NCBI GenBank assembly: GCA_900540705.1
Contig: UQGR01000012.1
Coordinates: 1 to 43,483, forward strand
Length of the DNA: 43,483 bases
From: an uncultured Mollicutes bacterium
GTDB taxonomy: Bacteria > Bacillota_I > Bacilli_A > Acholeplasmatales > Anaeroplasmataceae
Direction: 5' to 3'
Numbering within the stretch: position 1 is the first letter of the stretch; the number at the start of each line of letters is the position of its first letter. The notes below the pieces were generated by a model. The model saw only the letters and a program-made list of their open reading frames with translations. It had not been told where the DNA came from and did not search any database. The position numbers and the translations under genes are program-made. Shown here one piece after another: positions 6,879-16,281 of the stretch.

Positions 6879-9800
6879 ATGCCGATTTTGGATATCCTAG
6901 AACAATTCAAAACTGAATATACAAAATTGATTTCTGATTTCTCTGTCATTGATGAACAGGATCCCATTACCTCTTTGAAGCTCAATCAGCTTAATGCTGC
7001 ATTAGACAGCTGGGTTGAAATTCTATTAGAAACCTTCCAGGGTCACAAAAAGTATCTTGAAGCCTTTGAAGAGGTAAATCAAAGTGCCTTAAAGCATTAT
7101 AAACAGAAAATTAAAGCCTTAAATACCTCTTTAAATAAAAATATTAAGAACATCACCTTAAATCATGTGGATGCCTGCCAGAAGCTAAAGCATAGAATTG
7201 AGGTAGCCCGTCAAAACAGTGATTATACCATTGAACAGCTAGAGATAGAGTATAACTTTTTTATTACGACATCTGAACAAAATAAAAATATTCTAGCCAT
7301 TGATTTTGAAGAGGCTAAAAAAAGATATGATTACCAAAGAGATGAGGCAAAGGAATCCTATCTAGAGATTGTGCGTAAAAATAACAAATCCCTAGAAATT
7401 ATCAAACAGGCTCTAGAAGAAAAACACCTAGAGGAAACTGCCCTATTTGAACAGGATAATCTAGAGGTGATTGACAAGCTAAAAAAATTAATTGATCTCA
7501 AAACGATAGAATTAACCTCCATTACGACCGCTCTAGAAAATGAAAAAAATAATATGAAGGAACGCTATCGTCAGGAAAGTGCGAATTTGAATGAAAATGT
7601 CAAAAAAATAGCTGAAGAAAAAAATAAAATGATTGATAAGGCCCGCAGCCAATACAATAAAGCGATGAATGATGCTACGATTGAAAAGGAAAATAAAAAG
7701 GCCGTATATCAATCTAAATCTCAGGCTTTATTAAAGGAATTCGTAACTAAAATTAATGTGATAGATGAGAATACAGCCAAGCTAAAAAAGGAATTTGACC
7801 GTCAAAGTGAAAGAATCAAGCATGAGTATTATACTCTTGTATTTAATAAGACTCGAGTATTTCACCAACAGCTTGAACAAATTTACAGCTCTGCTGCTTC
7901 TTCCCTAGACAAATACACAAATCATTTAATTCGTTATAAAAATAAACAGCATAATTTAGAAATCAATCTTCTGAAAAAAGAAAATGAAGTGAAGCTCCTA
8001 GAACTGACCCGATTAAATACAATGAAGGTTTCCAGCAACAAAAATGACAAAAACTTCTTAGAAATCGATAAAAACTATGCCATAAAAAGTATTACAGACC
8101 AGGAGCAGTTTGACAATAAGTATTATCAGGAAAAAAGTAGCGTGTATGAAAATGACTTTAATTACACGGTGAAATCTGCCAACTATCGCTTTGCCCAGCA
8201 GGCAAATATTTTACGCTGTCAATCTCAAATTAGAACTAAGCTATTAGAAAGAAATTACGATGGCATTGAGGCAAACTATTATAAGAAAATTGAAACCATC
8301 CAAAATAAAATCAATGCCTATAGGCTGGAAATCGAGCTTACAGAGGCCATCAAGAGCTTAATTCAAAACTACCAAGAGGAAGCATACCAAAGTCATCTGC
8401 ATTTAGAGGAGGTAACTAGCCTTTTAGAGATTGAAAAAAATAAATTATTAAAGGAATATAATGGTTCCCAATATGAATTTAATACCAAGAATATTGCCTT
8501 GACCAAGGAATATGGTCTTAAAAAAATTGATTTAGAGAATCAAAGAGCTGAGAAATTTAAAAATCTAAAAATCACATTAGAGAATCTTTTATTAGAGAAA
8601 AATAGTGTCTCTACTGCCTATTCTATTAAAAAGGAAGAACTGAATGAACGTTTTTCTAAGCTGAAAACTCAGCTGATTAATAGTAATGACTTAAAGGTTA
8701 CTAAGGAAAAATACATCTCACGATTGAAAAATAATGATGTTCATTATATGAATCAGCTTATCAATTCTTACAATAATTTCTTTGACTCCTTTAAGAGAAA
8801 TTTTTTAAATGTAATTGGAATCACGTTAAAAGACGTCTATCCTGATTCCCTCAATCATCATTATCTAGAGACATTTATTAATTCTTTTTTAAAGATATTC
8901 ATCTCCTTCTATCAAAACTCTTTTGCATGTTTGACTCAGGAGGTCATTTCTGTCATAGATAAGAAAATGGATTTTATCTATGAGTTTAAATATAAGTCCT
9001 CCTTAGATTCTCTTAAGGAAGAATATCTTTCTAATCAAGCGCAGATTAAGGAGACTAAAAACAATATCTTAGATAAGATTGATAGCTATAATAAGACGAT
9101 AGAAAACTTTAGACAAAAGATTTATACTCTAATTAATGATAATGAAATGCTCATTCAAAATAATACCCAAAGAAAAAGAAAGCTAGATGCTGCTACCCAG
9201 GCGGCTGTGAAATCTACTGAATTAAAAATTAAGGATTATCGAGGCAAAATTGACAACTTCATCCACTTAAATAAAATGCACAACGACGATTTAGCAGAGT
9301 TAAATCAAAAGCTTGCAGAAAATTCAGCCTATTATAAAAGAGAATCTAGTCGAATTGCCAAAATGATGAAAACCGATTTAAAAATCTATATAGATTTAAA
9401 AAAGAATGTAGAAGCTTATGGATTTACAATGGAAGAACGGGCAAGATTTATGACCTACCATTACTCTCTTGCTTCTTCTACAGCCAGAAATCTATATTCC
9501 GTCATTGATAAATCACAAAAGGCTCTTTGTCGTACAATTCAATCCTCAAAGGATGGCGTACTAAAATTATTTACGGATTTTGCTAGAAAATGTTCCTTAG
9601 AAATCGCGAATAAAAAAATGGAATGCAGTAAAGAATTTCACGAGGAAATTGCAAAATATAATCGTCAGTACAATAAGGCAATTCAGGAATATCAACAGGA
9701 ATATAAGGAAACTATTTCTACCTATGAGGACAAGGTCAATGAGCATAACCTTTTAATGCAGAAAACCTTAGGACGCTGTGATGCTGCTCTTCATCAGGCT

Positions 9801-10328
9801 GAAATTGAATTTCAAAATGCCTGCAACGCTCTTGATTCTCTACAGGATCAAATCACCTACCAATTTTTTGCATCCTATTATGCCCTAGAGGATAATTTCC
9901 AAAAAATAGTAGAATATCATGCTGAAAAAGGAAGCTCTCGAGAGGAAACCTTTAAAACTCAAAAACAAAAGGCGATAAAGGAGAATACAAATCAAAAGAA
10001 TGATGCCAATAATAAATTGAAATCCTTTATCAAAACGAAAAATGAGGAGATTGAGCATCTCCCTATTGCCTTTAAGTTCAATTCTCGGCTTTTGAACAAT
10101 GAAACAAAGAAAAAGAATATTCTACTTCATGAAGATTTAAAGGCTGCCAAAAATACCTTTAATGTAGAACGAAAGCGTATTGATAAGGAGATCAACAATC
10201 TCAATAATCAGCTTTCTCAGGATAAGTTTGAAAATGAATATAAACAGAAAAAAGATATTTTACAGGAAAAGAAAAATAATCTTTCCACTTTAAAACAAGC
10301 GATGAGAAGCATTAAAATAGATCTATAG
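6879..10328 (+). CDS. Giant coiled-coil protein of unknown function
   Basis: The product is about 1149 aa, very rich in Lys, Glu, Asn and Gln, with long helical stretches over residues ~50-620 and ~720-1145. A less charged, aromatic-rich block (~625-705, including NSYNNFFDSFKRNFLNVIGI and FINSFLKIFISFYQNSF) interrupts it and may be a globular or dimer domain. There is no signal peptide, no membrane segment, and no Walker motif, so it is not an SMC ATPase. The start at 6879 fits AAGGAGGG (6865-6872); the ATG at 6873 is too close to that site. It is convergent with ftsZ and shares a terminator with it. A cytoskeletal or scaffold role is possible but unproven. I do not recognise the family. Confidence 0.75.
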   Translation: MPILDILEQFKTEYTKLISDFSVIDEQDPITSLKLNQLNAALDSWVEILLETFQGHKKYLEAFEEVNQSALKHYKQKIKALNTSLNKNIKNITLNHVDACQKLKHRIEVARQNSDYTIEQLEIEYNFFITTSEQNKNILAIDFEEAKKRYDYQRDEAKESYLEIVRKNNKSLEIIKQALEEKHLEETALFEQDNLEVIDKLKKLIDLKTIELTSITTALENEKNNMKERYRQESANLNENVKKIAEEKNKMIDKARSQYNKAMNDATIEKENKKAVYQSKSQALLKEFVTKINVIDENTAKLKKEFDRQSERIKHEYYTLVFNKTRVFHQQLEQIYSSAASSLDKYTNHLIRYKNKQHNLEINLLKKENEVKLLELTRLNTMKVSSNKNDKNFLEIDKNYAIKSITDQEQFDNKYYQEKSSVYENDFNYTVKSANYRFAQQANILRCQSQIRTKLLERNYDGIEANYYKKIETIQNKINAYRLEIELTEAIKSLIQNYQEEAYQSHLHLEEVTSLLEIEKNKLLKEYNGSQYEFNTKNIALTKEYGLKKIDLENQRAEKFKNLKITLENLLLEKNSVSTAYSIKKEELNERFSKLKTQLINSNDLKVTKEKYISRLKNNDVHYMNQLINSYNNFFDSFKRNFLNVIGITLKDVYPDSLNHHYLETFINSFLKIFISFYQNSFACLTQEVISVIDKKMDFIYEFKYKSSLDSLKEEYLSNQAQIKETKNNILDKIDSYNKTIENFRQKIYTLINDNEMLIQNNTQRKRKLDAATQAAVKSTELKIKDYRGKIDNFIHLNKMHNDDLAELNQKLAENSAYYKRESSRIAKMMKTDLKIYIDLKKNVEAYGFTMEERARFMTYHYSLASSTARNLYSVIDKSQKALCRTIQSSKDGVLKLFTDFARKCSLEIANKKMECSKEFHEEIAKYNRQYNKAIQEYQQEYKETISTYEDKVNEHNLLMQKTLGRCDAALHQAEIEFQNACNALDSLQDQITYQFFASYYALEDNFQKIVEYHAEKGSSREETFKTQKQKAIKENTNQKNDANNKLKSFIKTKNEEIEHLPIAFKFNSRLLNNETKKKNILLHEDLKAAKNTFNVERKRIDKEINNLNNQLSQDKFENEYKQKKDILQEKKNNLSTLKQAMRSIKIDL

Positions 10329-10333
10329 ATTAA

Positions 10334-10360
10334 AAAAGACTTGGATTTTCCAAGTCTTTT
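10334..10360. terminator. Bidirectional terminator between the coiled-coil gene and ftsZ
   Basis: Perfect 11-bp stem AAAAGACTTGG / CCAAGTCTTTT with a 5-nt loop, A-rich on one side and T-rich on the other. It lies 5 bp after the coiled-coil stop and 16 bp past the ftsZ stop, serving both convergent genes. Confidence 0.9.
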
Positions 10361-10376
10361 CTTATTCCCATAGATT

Positions 10377-11636
10377 CTATTTTCTTAACCAAGAAGGCAA
10401 GTCCTTTGCAGGCTTTGGAGAATCAAAGGATTCCAGCTCCTTCTGTTCCTTACTTTCTTGCTTTCTTTGGCGTTTTTCTTCCTTTAGACGCAGCTTTTCC
10501 TGGCGACGACTTGTCTTTAAATCAAAAACCTCTTCTACTTTGTTTGTATTCTCATACTCTTCTTCTAGAGTATCTTCCATATCTGTATGAGACATTAACC
10601 CCTCATATTCAATATTCTGTTCAGATACATTTTTATAAATTTCAGAGGCTAGCTCATCATAGCCATTACTTTGAGCCTTAAGCTCATATCCAGTAGCCAC
10701 GACAGTCACAATCATTTCATCCCCTAAATCATTGTTGTAGGCAGTACCATAAATGATGTTTAAATCCTTATCACAGTTATTTCTAATCTCAGCTAAAGCC
10801 GTCTCTATTTCCTTGGCAGCTAAATTTTCTGAGGCTGTAAAGTTGACAATAGCGTCTGTTGCGCCATCAATGGTGACCTCTAGTAATGGAGAATGAATTG
10901 CCTTACGAGCAGCCTTTAATGCGCGATCAGGTCCCGTAGCGGCACCAATACCCATTAGGGCGGTACCAGAATTGGCCATTACATGCTTTACATCAGCAAA
11001 GTCGATGTTAATCATACCAGGAATAGATATAATTTCAGCAATTCCCTGAACACCTTTTCTCAATACATTATCTGCCTCACGATAGGCTTCTAGCATAGGT
11101 GTAGAAGGGTCCACAATCTGTAACAATCTCTGGTTAGGAATAACGATGAGCGTATCAACATATTCTCTTAGAGCTGTAAGACCAGCCACCGCATTATTCA
11201 TACGCTCAGGCCCCTCAAATAGGAATGGCTTGGTACAAATACCGATGGTCAAGCAGTTATTTTCTCTAGCCACCTTAGCAATTACAGGGGCAGCACCAGT
11301 ACCGGTTCCTCCACCCATACCACAGGTAATAAATACCATGTCGGCATCGCTGACCATTTCCCGAATCTCTTCTTCACTTTCAAGAGCTGCCATTCGGCCT
11401 ACATCAGGATTAGCGCCTGCACCATGGCCTCTTGTCGTATTACGCCCAATCAATAAACGATTTCTAGCTTTAGAATATTTTAAGTCCTGGGCATCTGTAT
11501 TTACAGCTATAAATTCAACACCCTGAACTTCATTTTCTATCATATGATCTATGGCATTTTTCCCTGCTCCACCAACACCGATTACCTTAATTTTCGTTCT
11601 AGCGGCTTCAAGGCTGTCTAATTCATCAAAAATCAT
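10377..11636 (-). CDS. ftsZ: Cell division GTPase FtsZ
   Basis: This 419-aa tubulin homologue forms the division ring. The GTP-binding G-box is GMGGGTGTGA (106-115), the N-terminal VIGVGGAGKNA loop is at 18-28, and the T7 synergy loop region is NIDFADVKHVM. A charged linker of ~90 residues (Glu-rich, then Lys/Arg-rich) leads to the terminal peptide KDLPSWLRK, the docking site for division partners. The protein is longer than the usual ~380 because of that linker. No ftsA is adjacent; it stands alone between a terminator and the murB terminator. Confidence 0.97.
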   Translation of the reverse strand: MIFDELDSLEAARTKIKVIGVGGAGKNAIDHMIENEVQGVEFIAVNTDAQDLKYSKARNRLLIGRNTTRGHGAGANPDVGRMAALESEEEIREMVSDADMVFITCGMGGGTGTGAAPVIAKVARENNCLTIGICTKPFLFEGPERMNNAVAGLTALREYVDTLIVIPNQRLLQIVDPSTPMLEAYREADNVLRKGVQGIAEIISIPGMINIDFADVKHVMANSGTALMGIGAATGPDRALKAARKAIHSPLLEVTIDGATDAIVNFTASENLAAKEIETALAEIRNNCDKDLNIIYGTAYNNDLGDEMIVTVVATGYELKAQSNGYDELASEIYKNVSEQNIEYEGLMSHTDMEDTLEEEYENTNKVEEVFDLKTSRRQEKLRLKEEKRQRKQESKEQKELESFDSPKPAKDLPSWLRK

Positions 11637-11734
11637 AAATATCCCTCCACCAAAGTATAAAATAAACCACTTATTTTATTTTACATTAAACGGCATTTTT
11701 TTTCAATATGCTAAAAAAAGAAAATATGATTTTT

Positions 11735-11765
11735 TTAAAAAAGAAAGCCCTGTTTAAACAGGGCT
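11735..11765 (-). terminator. Terminator of the murG-murB operon
   Basis: A perfect 20-bp palindrome AGCCCTGTTTAAACAGGGCT (11746-11765), followed on the minus strand by TTCTTTTTT, lies 10 bp after the murB stop. Confidence 0.9.
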
Positions 11766-11775
11766 AAAGGAGCCA

Positions 11776-12663
11776 TTATACCATAGTGATTTCACAGAGA
11801 AGCTTTATTCCTAATTCTAGCTCTGCTCTCTTTTGAATCAGATGGATTAGGCTTAAAATTTCATTACTCTTGGCGTTTCCTAGATTGATAATAAAATTGG
11901 CATGCTTCGCACTTACAGCTGCATCATTCATTTGAAAGCCCCGCATTCCTAAGGCATCTACTACCTTCCAGGCACTTATCAAGGGGTTATTCTTAAATAT
12001 GGACCCCATACTTTTACATTCTAAGGGCTGAGCTAGCCTACGCTCCTTTGCTCTTTTTTCAAGAAGCTCAAGGGTTTTTACTTTAGTAAGCTTGAATCTT
12101 GCAGAAACGATTAATCCTGGAATATAATGAAATATGCTTTTTCGATAGCCAAAAGCACACTCCTCTTTAGAGATTGTCACGAGCTTTCCTGCACTATTGA
12201 TGTAGGTCACATCTAAAAGATGATTTTTAATTTCATCTAAGTAAGCACCACTATTATTATAAATAGCTCCTCCAAGGAGTCCAGGAATTCCACCTAAAAA
12301 GGATAAATCCCCAAGCTCCAATAAGGCAAGCTCATGAGCAAGCTTGATGGTTGGATAAAAGGCACTGCATTCTAGGATATCCGCCTTTACCTCAAAGCTA
12401 TATTCCATTTTCTTAAGCTGTAAAACTATCCCATCATAATCACGGTCAGAGGCTAAAACATTGCTGCCATTCCCAAGAATAAAATAAGGGTATTCATGCT
12501 CATTGATATATCCAAAAACCATTTTTAAGGAATCTAGGGAATTTGGGGTATACAAAACCTTGATTCTTCCTCCACAGCCAATGGTAGTCAGCTCCTTAAA
12601 GGAGACATTATTTTCAATGCTTCCCAAATTATGTTCTATCACATATTGTGAAAATTTCTTCAT
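11776..12663 (-). CDS. murB: UDP-N-acetylenolpyruvoylglucosamine reductase
   Basis: This 295-aa FAD enzyme makes UDP-MurNAc by NADPH-dependent reduction of the enolpyruvyl group. FAD-binding blocks are TIGCGGRIKVLY, LGNGSNVLASD and GGIPGLLGGAIYNNSGAY. The catalytic Ser is in CKSMGSIFKN and the likely catalytic Glu in LLCEITMV at the C-terminus. It is of the shorter MurB type. The ATG overlaps the murG stop (ATGA). Confidence 0.95.
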   Translation of the reverse strand: MKKFSQYVIEHNLGSIENNVSFKELTTIGCGGRIKVLYTPNSLDSLKMVFGYINEHEYPYFILGNGSNVLASDRDYDGIVLQLKKMEYSFEVKADILECSAFYPTIKLAHELALLELGDLSFLGGIPGLLGGAIYNNSGAYLDEIKNHLLDVTYINSAGKLVTISKEECAFGYRKSIFHYIPGLIVSARFKLTKVKTLELLEKRAKERRLAQPLECKSMGSIFKNNPLISAWKVVDALGMRGFQMNDAAVSAKHANFIINLGNAKSNEILSLIHLIQKRAELELGIKLLCEITMV

Positions 12664-13604
12664 TGTTTTCCCTCTATTGCGTTCAATATTTTTTCTACAC
12701 TATCGTAGGCAACTAATTTTTTCTGGTTCATTCGCATATTTAGAATTTGCTCAGGGCTAGAAAGCAGTTCATCTATGAGCTTTTCAGCAGTTTGAAGCGC
12801 ATCCTTTTCCTTAAGCATTTTACAACAGCCCTTCTTTTCAAAATATAAAGCATTTAAGTATTGATGATTTTTACTCGTCTTCATACTAGGTACCAATATG
12901 CAGGGCCTCTGCAAAGAAAAAATTTCATAGGTGGTGGAGGCACCTGCTCTAGAAATGACCAGTCTTGAAGCCGCCATGAGACTTGGCAGGTCATCTACAA
13001 ACTCATAGGTCATTAGGGATGAAGCTTGATGAGAGGCAGCATAACGCCCTGCAATTAAGCATACCTTATATTTTTGACTTAAGGCCTCTGCTAGGTCACA
13101 TAGGGGCTTTGAGCCTAAAGAGCCTCCTATAACTAAAATATCTATACCTAAGGAGGTATACTTATCCGTAATATTTTTAGTTAAAACTGGCAAACCAACC
13201 ACCTCATACTTCTTCTTCATCTTCGGTAATTCATAGGTTAAAAAAACTTTTTTAGCAAAAAAAGAAAGCAAATGATTTGTTTTTCCCATTACAACATTCT
13301 CTTCTAACAGATAGATAGGAATATGATGTCTTACCCCATACAGCAATAAAGGAAGACTTACATAGCCTCCTGTAGAAATGATGGAATCAACATTCTTTAG
13401 CTTCAAACGAAAGGAGCTCTTAAGAATTTGAAAGACACTATTCTTTGTCAGGGACATACCTATAAAAAAAATATGATGCTTTTTACATAGCTTTTCCTCT
13501 AAAGAATTGCTTGCACCAACATAACAGGGATTATCCAGTTGTTTTGCTAGGGCTATCAATGGCATAATATGCCCTCCCGTTTTTCCTCCAGTTAAAGCAA
13601 TCAT
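12660..13604 (-). CDS. murG: MurG-like N-acetylglucosaminyltransferase (lipid II synthesis)
   Basis: The 314-aa product should transfer GlcNAc to lipid I at the inner membrane face. Recognisable parts are TGGKTGGHIMP (residues 5-15), ISTGGYVSLPL, VIGGSLGSKPL and SRAGASTTYEIFSLQRPCILVPS. It is ~45 residues shorter than usual. Two motifs are altered: GGGTGGH reads TGGKTGGH, and the HEQN block reads LEENVVMGKTNHLL. No stops or frameshifts are present, and it is translationally coupled to murB, so it is probably functional but divergent. A related GT28 glycosyltransferase is the alternative. Confidence 0.85.
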   Translation of the reverse strand: MIALTGGKTGGHIMPLIALAKQLDNPCYVGASNSLEEKLCKKHHIFFIGMSLTKNSVFQILKSSFRLKLKNVDSIISTGGYVSLPLLLYGVRHHIPIYLLEENVVMGKTNHLLSFFAKKVFLTYELPKMKKKYEVVGLPVLTKNITDKYTSLGIDILVIGGSLGSKPLCDLAEALSQKYKVCLIAGRYAASHQASSLMTYEFVDDLPSLMAASRLVISRAGASTTYEIFSLQRPCILVPSMKTSKNHQYLNALYFEKKGCCKMLKEKDALQTAEKLIDELLSSPEQILNMRMNQKKLVAYDSVEKILNAIEGKQ

Positions 13605-13635
13605 CCTATCACCATTATAACGTATGTATACAATA

Positions 13636-13666
13636 GAAAAAAAATACCCAAAGAAATCCTTGGGTA
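13636..13666 (-). terminator. Terminator of the aldo/keto reductase gene
   Basis: Stem TACCCAA / TTGGGTA (7 bp, 8-nt loop; 13645-13666) followed on the minus strand by ATTTTTTTTC, directly after the stop at 13668. Confidence 0.85.
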
Positions 13667-13667
13667 A

Positions 13668-14780
13668 TTAAGATTCAAATTCTTCTACAATCCATTTTAA
13701 ATGTTCTCTGATTTTTAAGTGCTGTGGGCAAGCCAGCTCACATTTTCCACAGCCAATACAGTCTGAGGCCTTTCCTCTATTAGAGGTATGCATAGCATAG
13801 GCTTGCTTATAATTCCAATGGGGATGTCTTCTTTTCTGATTCATATCAGAAAAAAGCCTAGGAATTGCAATCCTTTTTGGACAGCCCTCTACACAATAAC
13901 CACAGGAGGTACAGGAAATAGAGTCTAAAGACTTCAATATTCTGTTAATTTGTTCTATTAAAAAATGCTCCTCTATAGTAAAGTCCTTAAACTGTTGCAT
14001 ATAGCTAACATTATCTAAAAGCTGTTCTAAATTACTCATCCCAGATAATACCATACAAACTCCATCAAAGCTAGCGGCAAAGCGAATCGCATAGCTGGCA
14101 GGACTACCATTATTCTGAAGCTTTAATAAATCCAAGGCCTCCTGTGGTAAATCCACCAAGGTTCCCCCTTTGACAGGCTCCATAACAATCACAGCCTTCT
14201 CATACTTCCGGCACACCTCATAGCAGGCTCTACTCTGAACAATCGGATCCTCAAAATCCACATAGTTAAACTGAATCTGAACGACCTCAATCTGGGGATA
14301 AGTCTTCAGTATTTTTTCCAGCACATCTGCAGTATCATGAAAGGAAATTCCTAAGTGTCTTATCTTACCTTCGTTCTTTAGCTCTAATGCCGTTTCATAA
14401 GCCTGACAGCTTTTAAATTTTTCAAAGTTTCTTGCATTCTGGGCATGCATTAAATAAAAATCAAAATATTCTACTCCACAAGCCTTCAGCTGACTTTCAA
14501 AAAAGGGGCGAATATCCTCCTGCCTATTAAAATAGGTTTCCGTTAGCTTATCGGTTAATAAATAGGAACATCTCGGATATCTCTTAACTAAACATTCCCG
14601 AATGGCAATCTCACTTTTTCCATTTAAATATCCATGGGCTGTATCAAAATAATTGAAGCCAGCTGTAAGAAAGGCATCCACCATTCTCTTGAATTCCCCC
14701 TCATCTACCTGATCCTCTTTCATAGGGAGCCGCATACAACCAAAGCCAAGCTGCCCTTTCATCTGCCAACCATCTTCCAT
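13668..14780 (-). CDS. Aldo/keto reductase with two ferredoxin-type 4Fe-4S motifs
   Basis: This 370-aa protein has an AKR barrel (GFGCMRLPM start, FNYFDTAHGYLNGKSE carrying the Asp/Tyr pair, DFYLMHAQN carrying His). After it comes an iron-sulphur tail with C-x2-C-x2-C-x3-C in CTSCGYCVEGCPK and CIGCGKCELACPQ. Such fused enzymes are common in anaerobes, but the substrate is usually unknown; electron transfer to the barrel is inferred. The ATG at 14780 has an imperfect AAGTGAT before it; the ATG at 14762 is an alternative. It stands alone between two terminators. Confidence 0.88.
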   Translation of the reverse strand: MEDGWQMKGQLGFGCMRLPMKEDQVDEGEFKRMVDAFLTAGFNYFDTAHGYLNGKSEIAIRECLVKRYPRCSYLLTDKLTETYFNRQEDIRPFFESQLKACGVEYFDFYLMHAQNARNFEKFKSCQAYETALELKNEGKIRHLGISFHDTADVLEKILKTYPQIEVVQIQFNYVDFEDPIVQSRACYEVCRKYEKAVIVMEPVKGGTLVDLPQEALDLLKLQNNGSPASYAIRFAASFDGVCMVLSGMSNLEQLLDNVSYMQQFKDFTIEEHFLIEQINRILKSLDSISCTSCGYCVEGCPKRIAIPRLFSDMNQKRRHPHWNYKQAYAMHTSNRGKASDCIGCGKCELACPQHLKIREHLKWIVEEFES

Positions 14781-14810
14781 TTAGCATCACTTTCCTTTCC
14801 TTTATTTTTA

Positions 14811-14845
14811 AAAAAGACCATAGGCTATTTCATTATCCCATGGTC
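14811..14845 (-). terminator. Terminator of the efp-CNNM operon
   Basis: Stem GACCATAGG / CCCATGGTC (9 positions with one mismatch; arms 14816-14824 and 14837-14845) followed on the minus strand by TTTTTT. Confidence 0.85.
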
Positions 14846-14865
14846 CTAAATATACGTTTAAAATC

Positions 14866-16263
14866 TTATTCCTCGTCTTTTCTCTGGTGTTCATCAATTT
14901 CTTCTTCCGTTGCATCACGGACAACAACCTTTACACGATGAATTCTTCTGCCATCTACCTCAGCTATGGAAATCTCTAAGGCCTTTGCATAATCCTCATA
15001 GCCATCTGTCTCTTCATTTTGCATTGTATAGCAGGCGATGTAGGTCATAGAAAAGCCTACCTCTGGAATGCTTTCGCATTTTGCAAAAAGCCAGCCAGAA
15101 AGCTTAGAAGGAACATCCTCAGGAACATCTCCAATATTTAAACGCTCAAATAGGTCATCCACATACATATCTGCGTCTATTAGATAGCTTCCATCCTCTG
15201 CTTGTTCAAAGAGGATATCATCCTCTCCTGCAACATCATGCTCATCGTAGATTTCGCCTACAAGCTCCTCTAAGGCATCCTCCATTGTAACCAATCCCAT
15301 GACATCTCCATATTCACCACTTACAATCGCAATCATAGTCTTTGATTTCTGAAGCTCGACAATTAAGTCATCCGCCTTCATTTGACTAGAAACGAATTTG
15401 ACAGGACGAATGAGCTTCTTCCAAGACATTCTAGGATTTCTAACCAAGGCAGGGAAGAAATCTCTAACATATAGAATACCTACGATATGATCTCTATCAT
15501 TCTTGTAAACTGGAATTCTTGAATAATTAGAATCCATTAAGAACTGCTTTACATCATCCAAAGCTAGGGAATAATCTAAGGCAACCATATCAATTCTTGG
15601 AACCATGATATCGGCCACACTTCTATCCTTTAAATCTAATACGTTCTTAATGAAGTTTGCCTCATCATCCTCTATTGCGCCACTCTCTTCCATTTCATCG
15701 ATGAGAATATTGAATTCCTCCTCACCAAATGTCTTCTTATCATCCTCAGAGCCCTTCTTAGACACCAATCTTTGAAGACCTCTAAAAACCATCACAAATG
15801 GATAAAAAATAATCTGTAATGCATACACAATATAGGAAACTCTAGAAGCAATTGCCTCTGGATTATTTTTGGCAATCGTTTTTGGTAAAATCTCACCAAA
15901 AATCAAAAGAATCAAAGTGATAATTAATGTGGAAGCTAAGCTTACATAATCCCCAAAAATTACAAGCTTGATAAAAAATCCTACTGCCACCGTAGACAAC
16001 GCAGTATTGACGATATTATTTCCAATCAAAAGTGTTGTTACTGTCTTTTCGAAGTTCTCGGCAAGCTCTAAGGCTTTTTTAGATCCACTTTTCCGATCCT
16101 CTACCATACTCTTTAGCTTAACGACATTTGCACTTGAGAATGCCGTCTCTGCCATAGAGAAAAAGGCAGATAAAAAAATACAAACCACCATTAAAATAAA
16201 TACAGGCACATCAAATTCAATATTCAGCGCCTCTGCTAAGAAAAACGACCTTTGTATATCCAA
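14866..16263 (-). CDS. CNNM/CorC-type membrane protein (DUF21, CBS pair, CorC_HlyC domain)
   Basis: The 465-aa product has a DUF21 membrane part (about four segments over residues ~15-185). A linker with EEFNILIDEMEESGAIEDDEANFIKNVLDL and two CBS domains (from DIMVPRIDMVALD, and IAIVSGEYGDVMGLVTMEDALEELVGEIYDEHD) follow. A C-terminal transporter-associated domain completes the usual order. Members move or sense Mg2+ or other divalent cations; some are annotated as hemolysins without good cause. It is 18 bp downstream of efp and shares its promoter and a terminator. Confidence 0.92.
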   Translation of the reverse strand: MDIQRSFFLAEALNIEFDVPVFILMVVCIFLSAFFSMAETAFSSANVVKLKSMVEDRKSGSKKALELAENFEKTVTTLLIGNNIVNTALSTVAVGFFIKLVIFGDYVSLASTLIITLILLIFGEILPKTIAKNNPEAIASRVSYIVYALQIIFYPFVMVFRGLQRLVSKKGSEDDKKTFGEEEFNILIDEMEESGAIEDDEANFIKNVLDLKDRSVADIMVPRIDMVALDYSLALDDVKQFLMDSNYSRIPVYKNDRDHIVGILYVRDFFPALVRNPRMSWKKLIRPVKFVSSQMKADDLIVELQKSKTMIAIVSGEYGDVMGLVTMEDALEELVGEIYDEHDVAGEDDILFEQAEDGSYLIDADMYVDDLFERLNIGDVPEDVPSKLSGWLFAKCESIPEVGFSMTYIACYTMQNEETDGYEDYAKALEISIAEVDGRRIHRVKVVVRDATEEEIDEHQRKDEE

Positions 16264-16281
16264 TTCTCTACACTCCTAAAA

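Noticed and set aside
6794..6985. N-terminal 64-residue extension of the methyltransferase
   Set aside because: It runs across the divergent promoter and into the coiled-coil gene, and has no family-like sequence.
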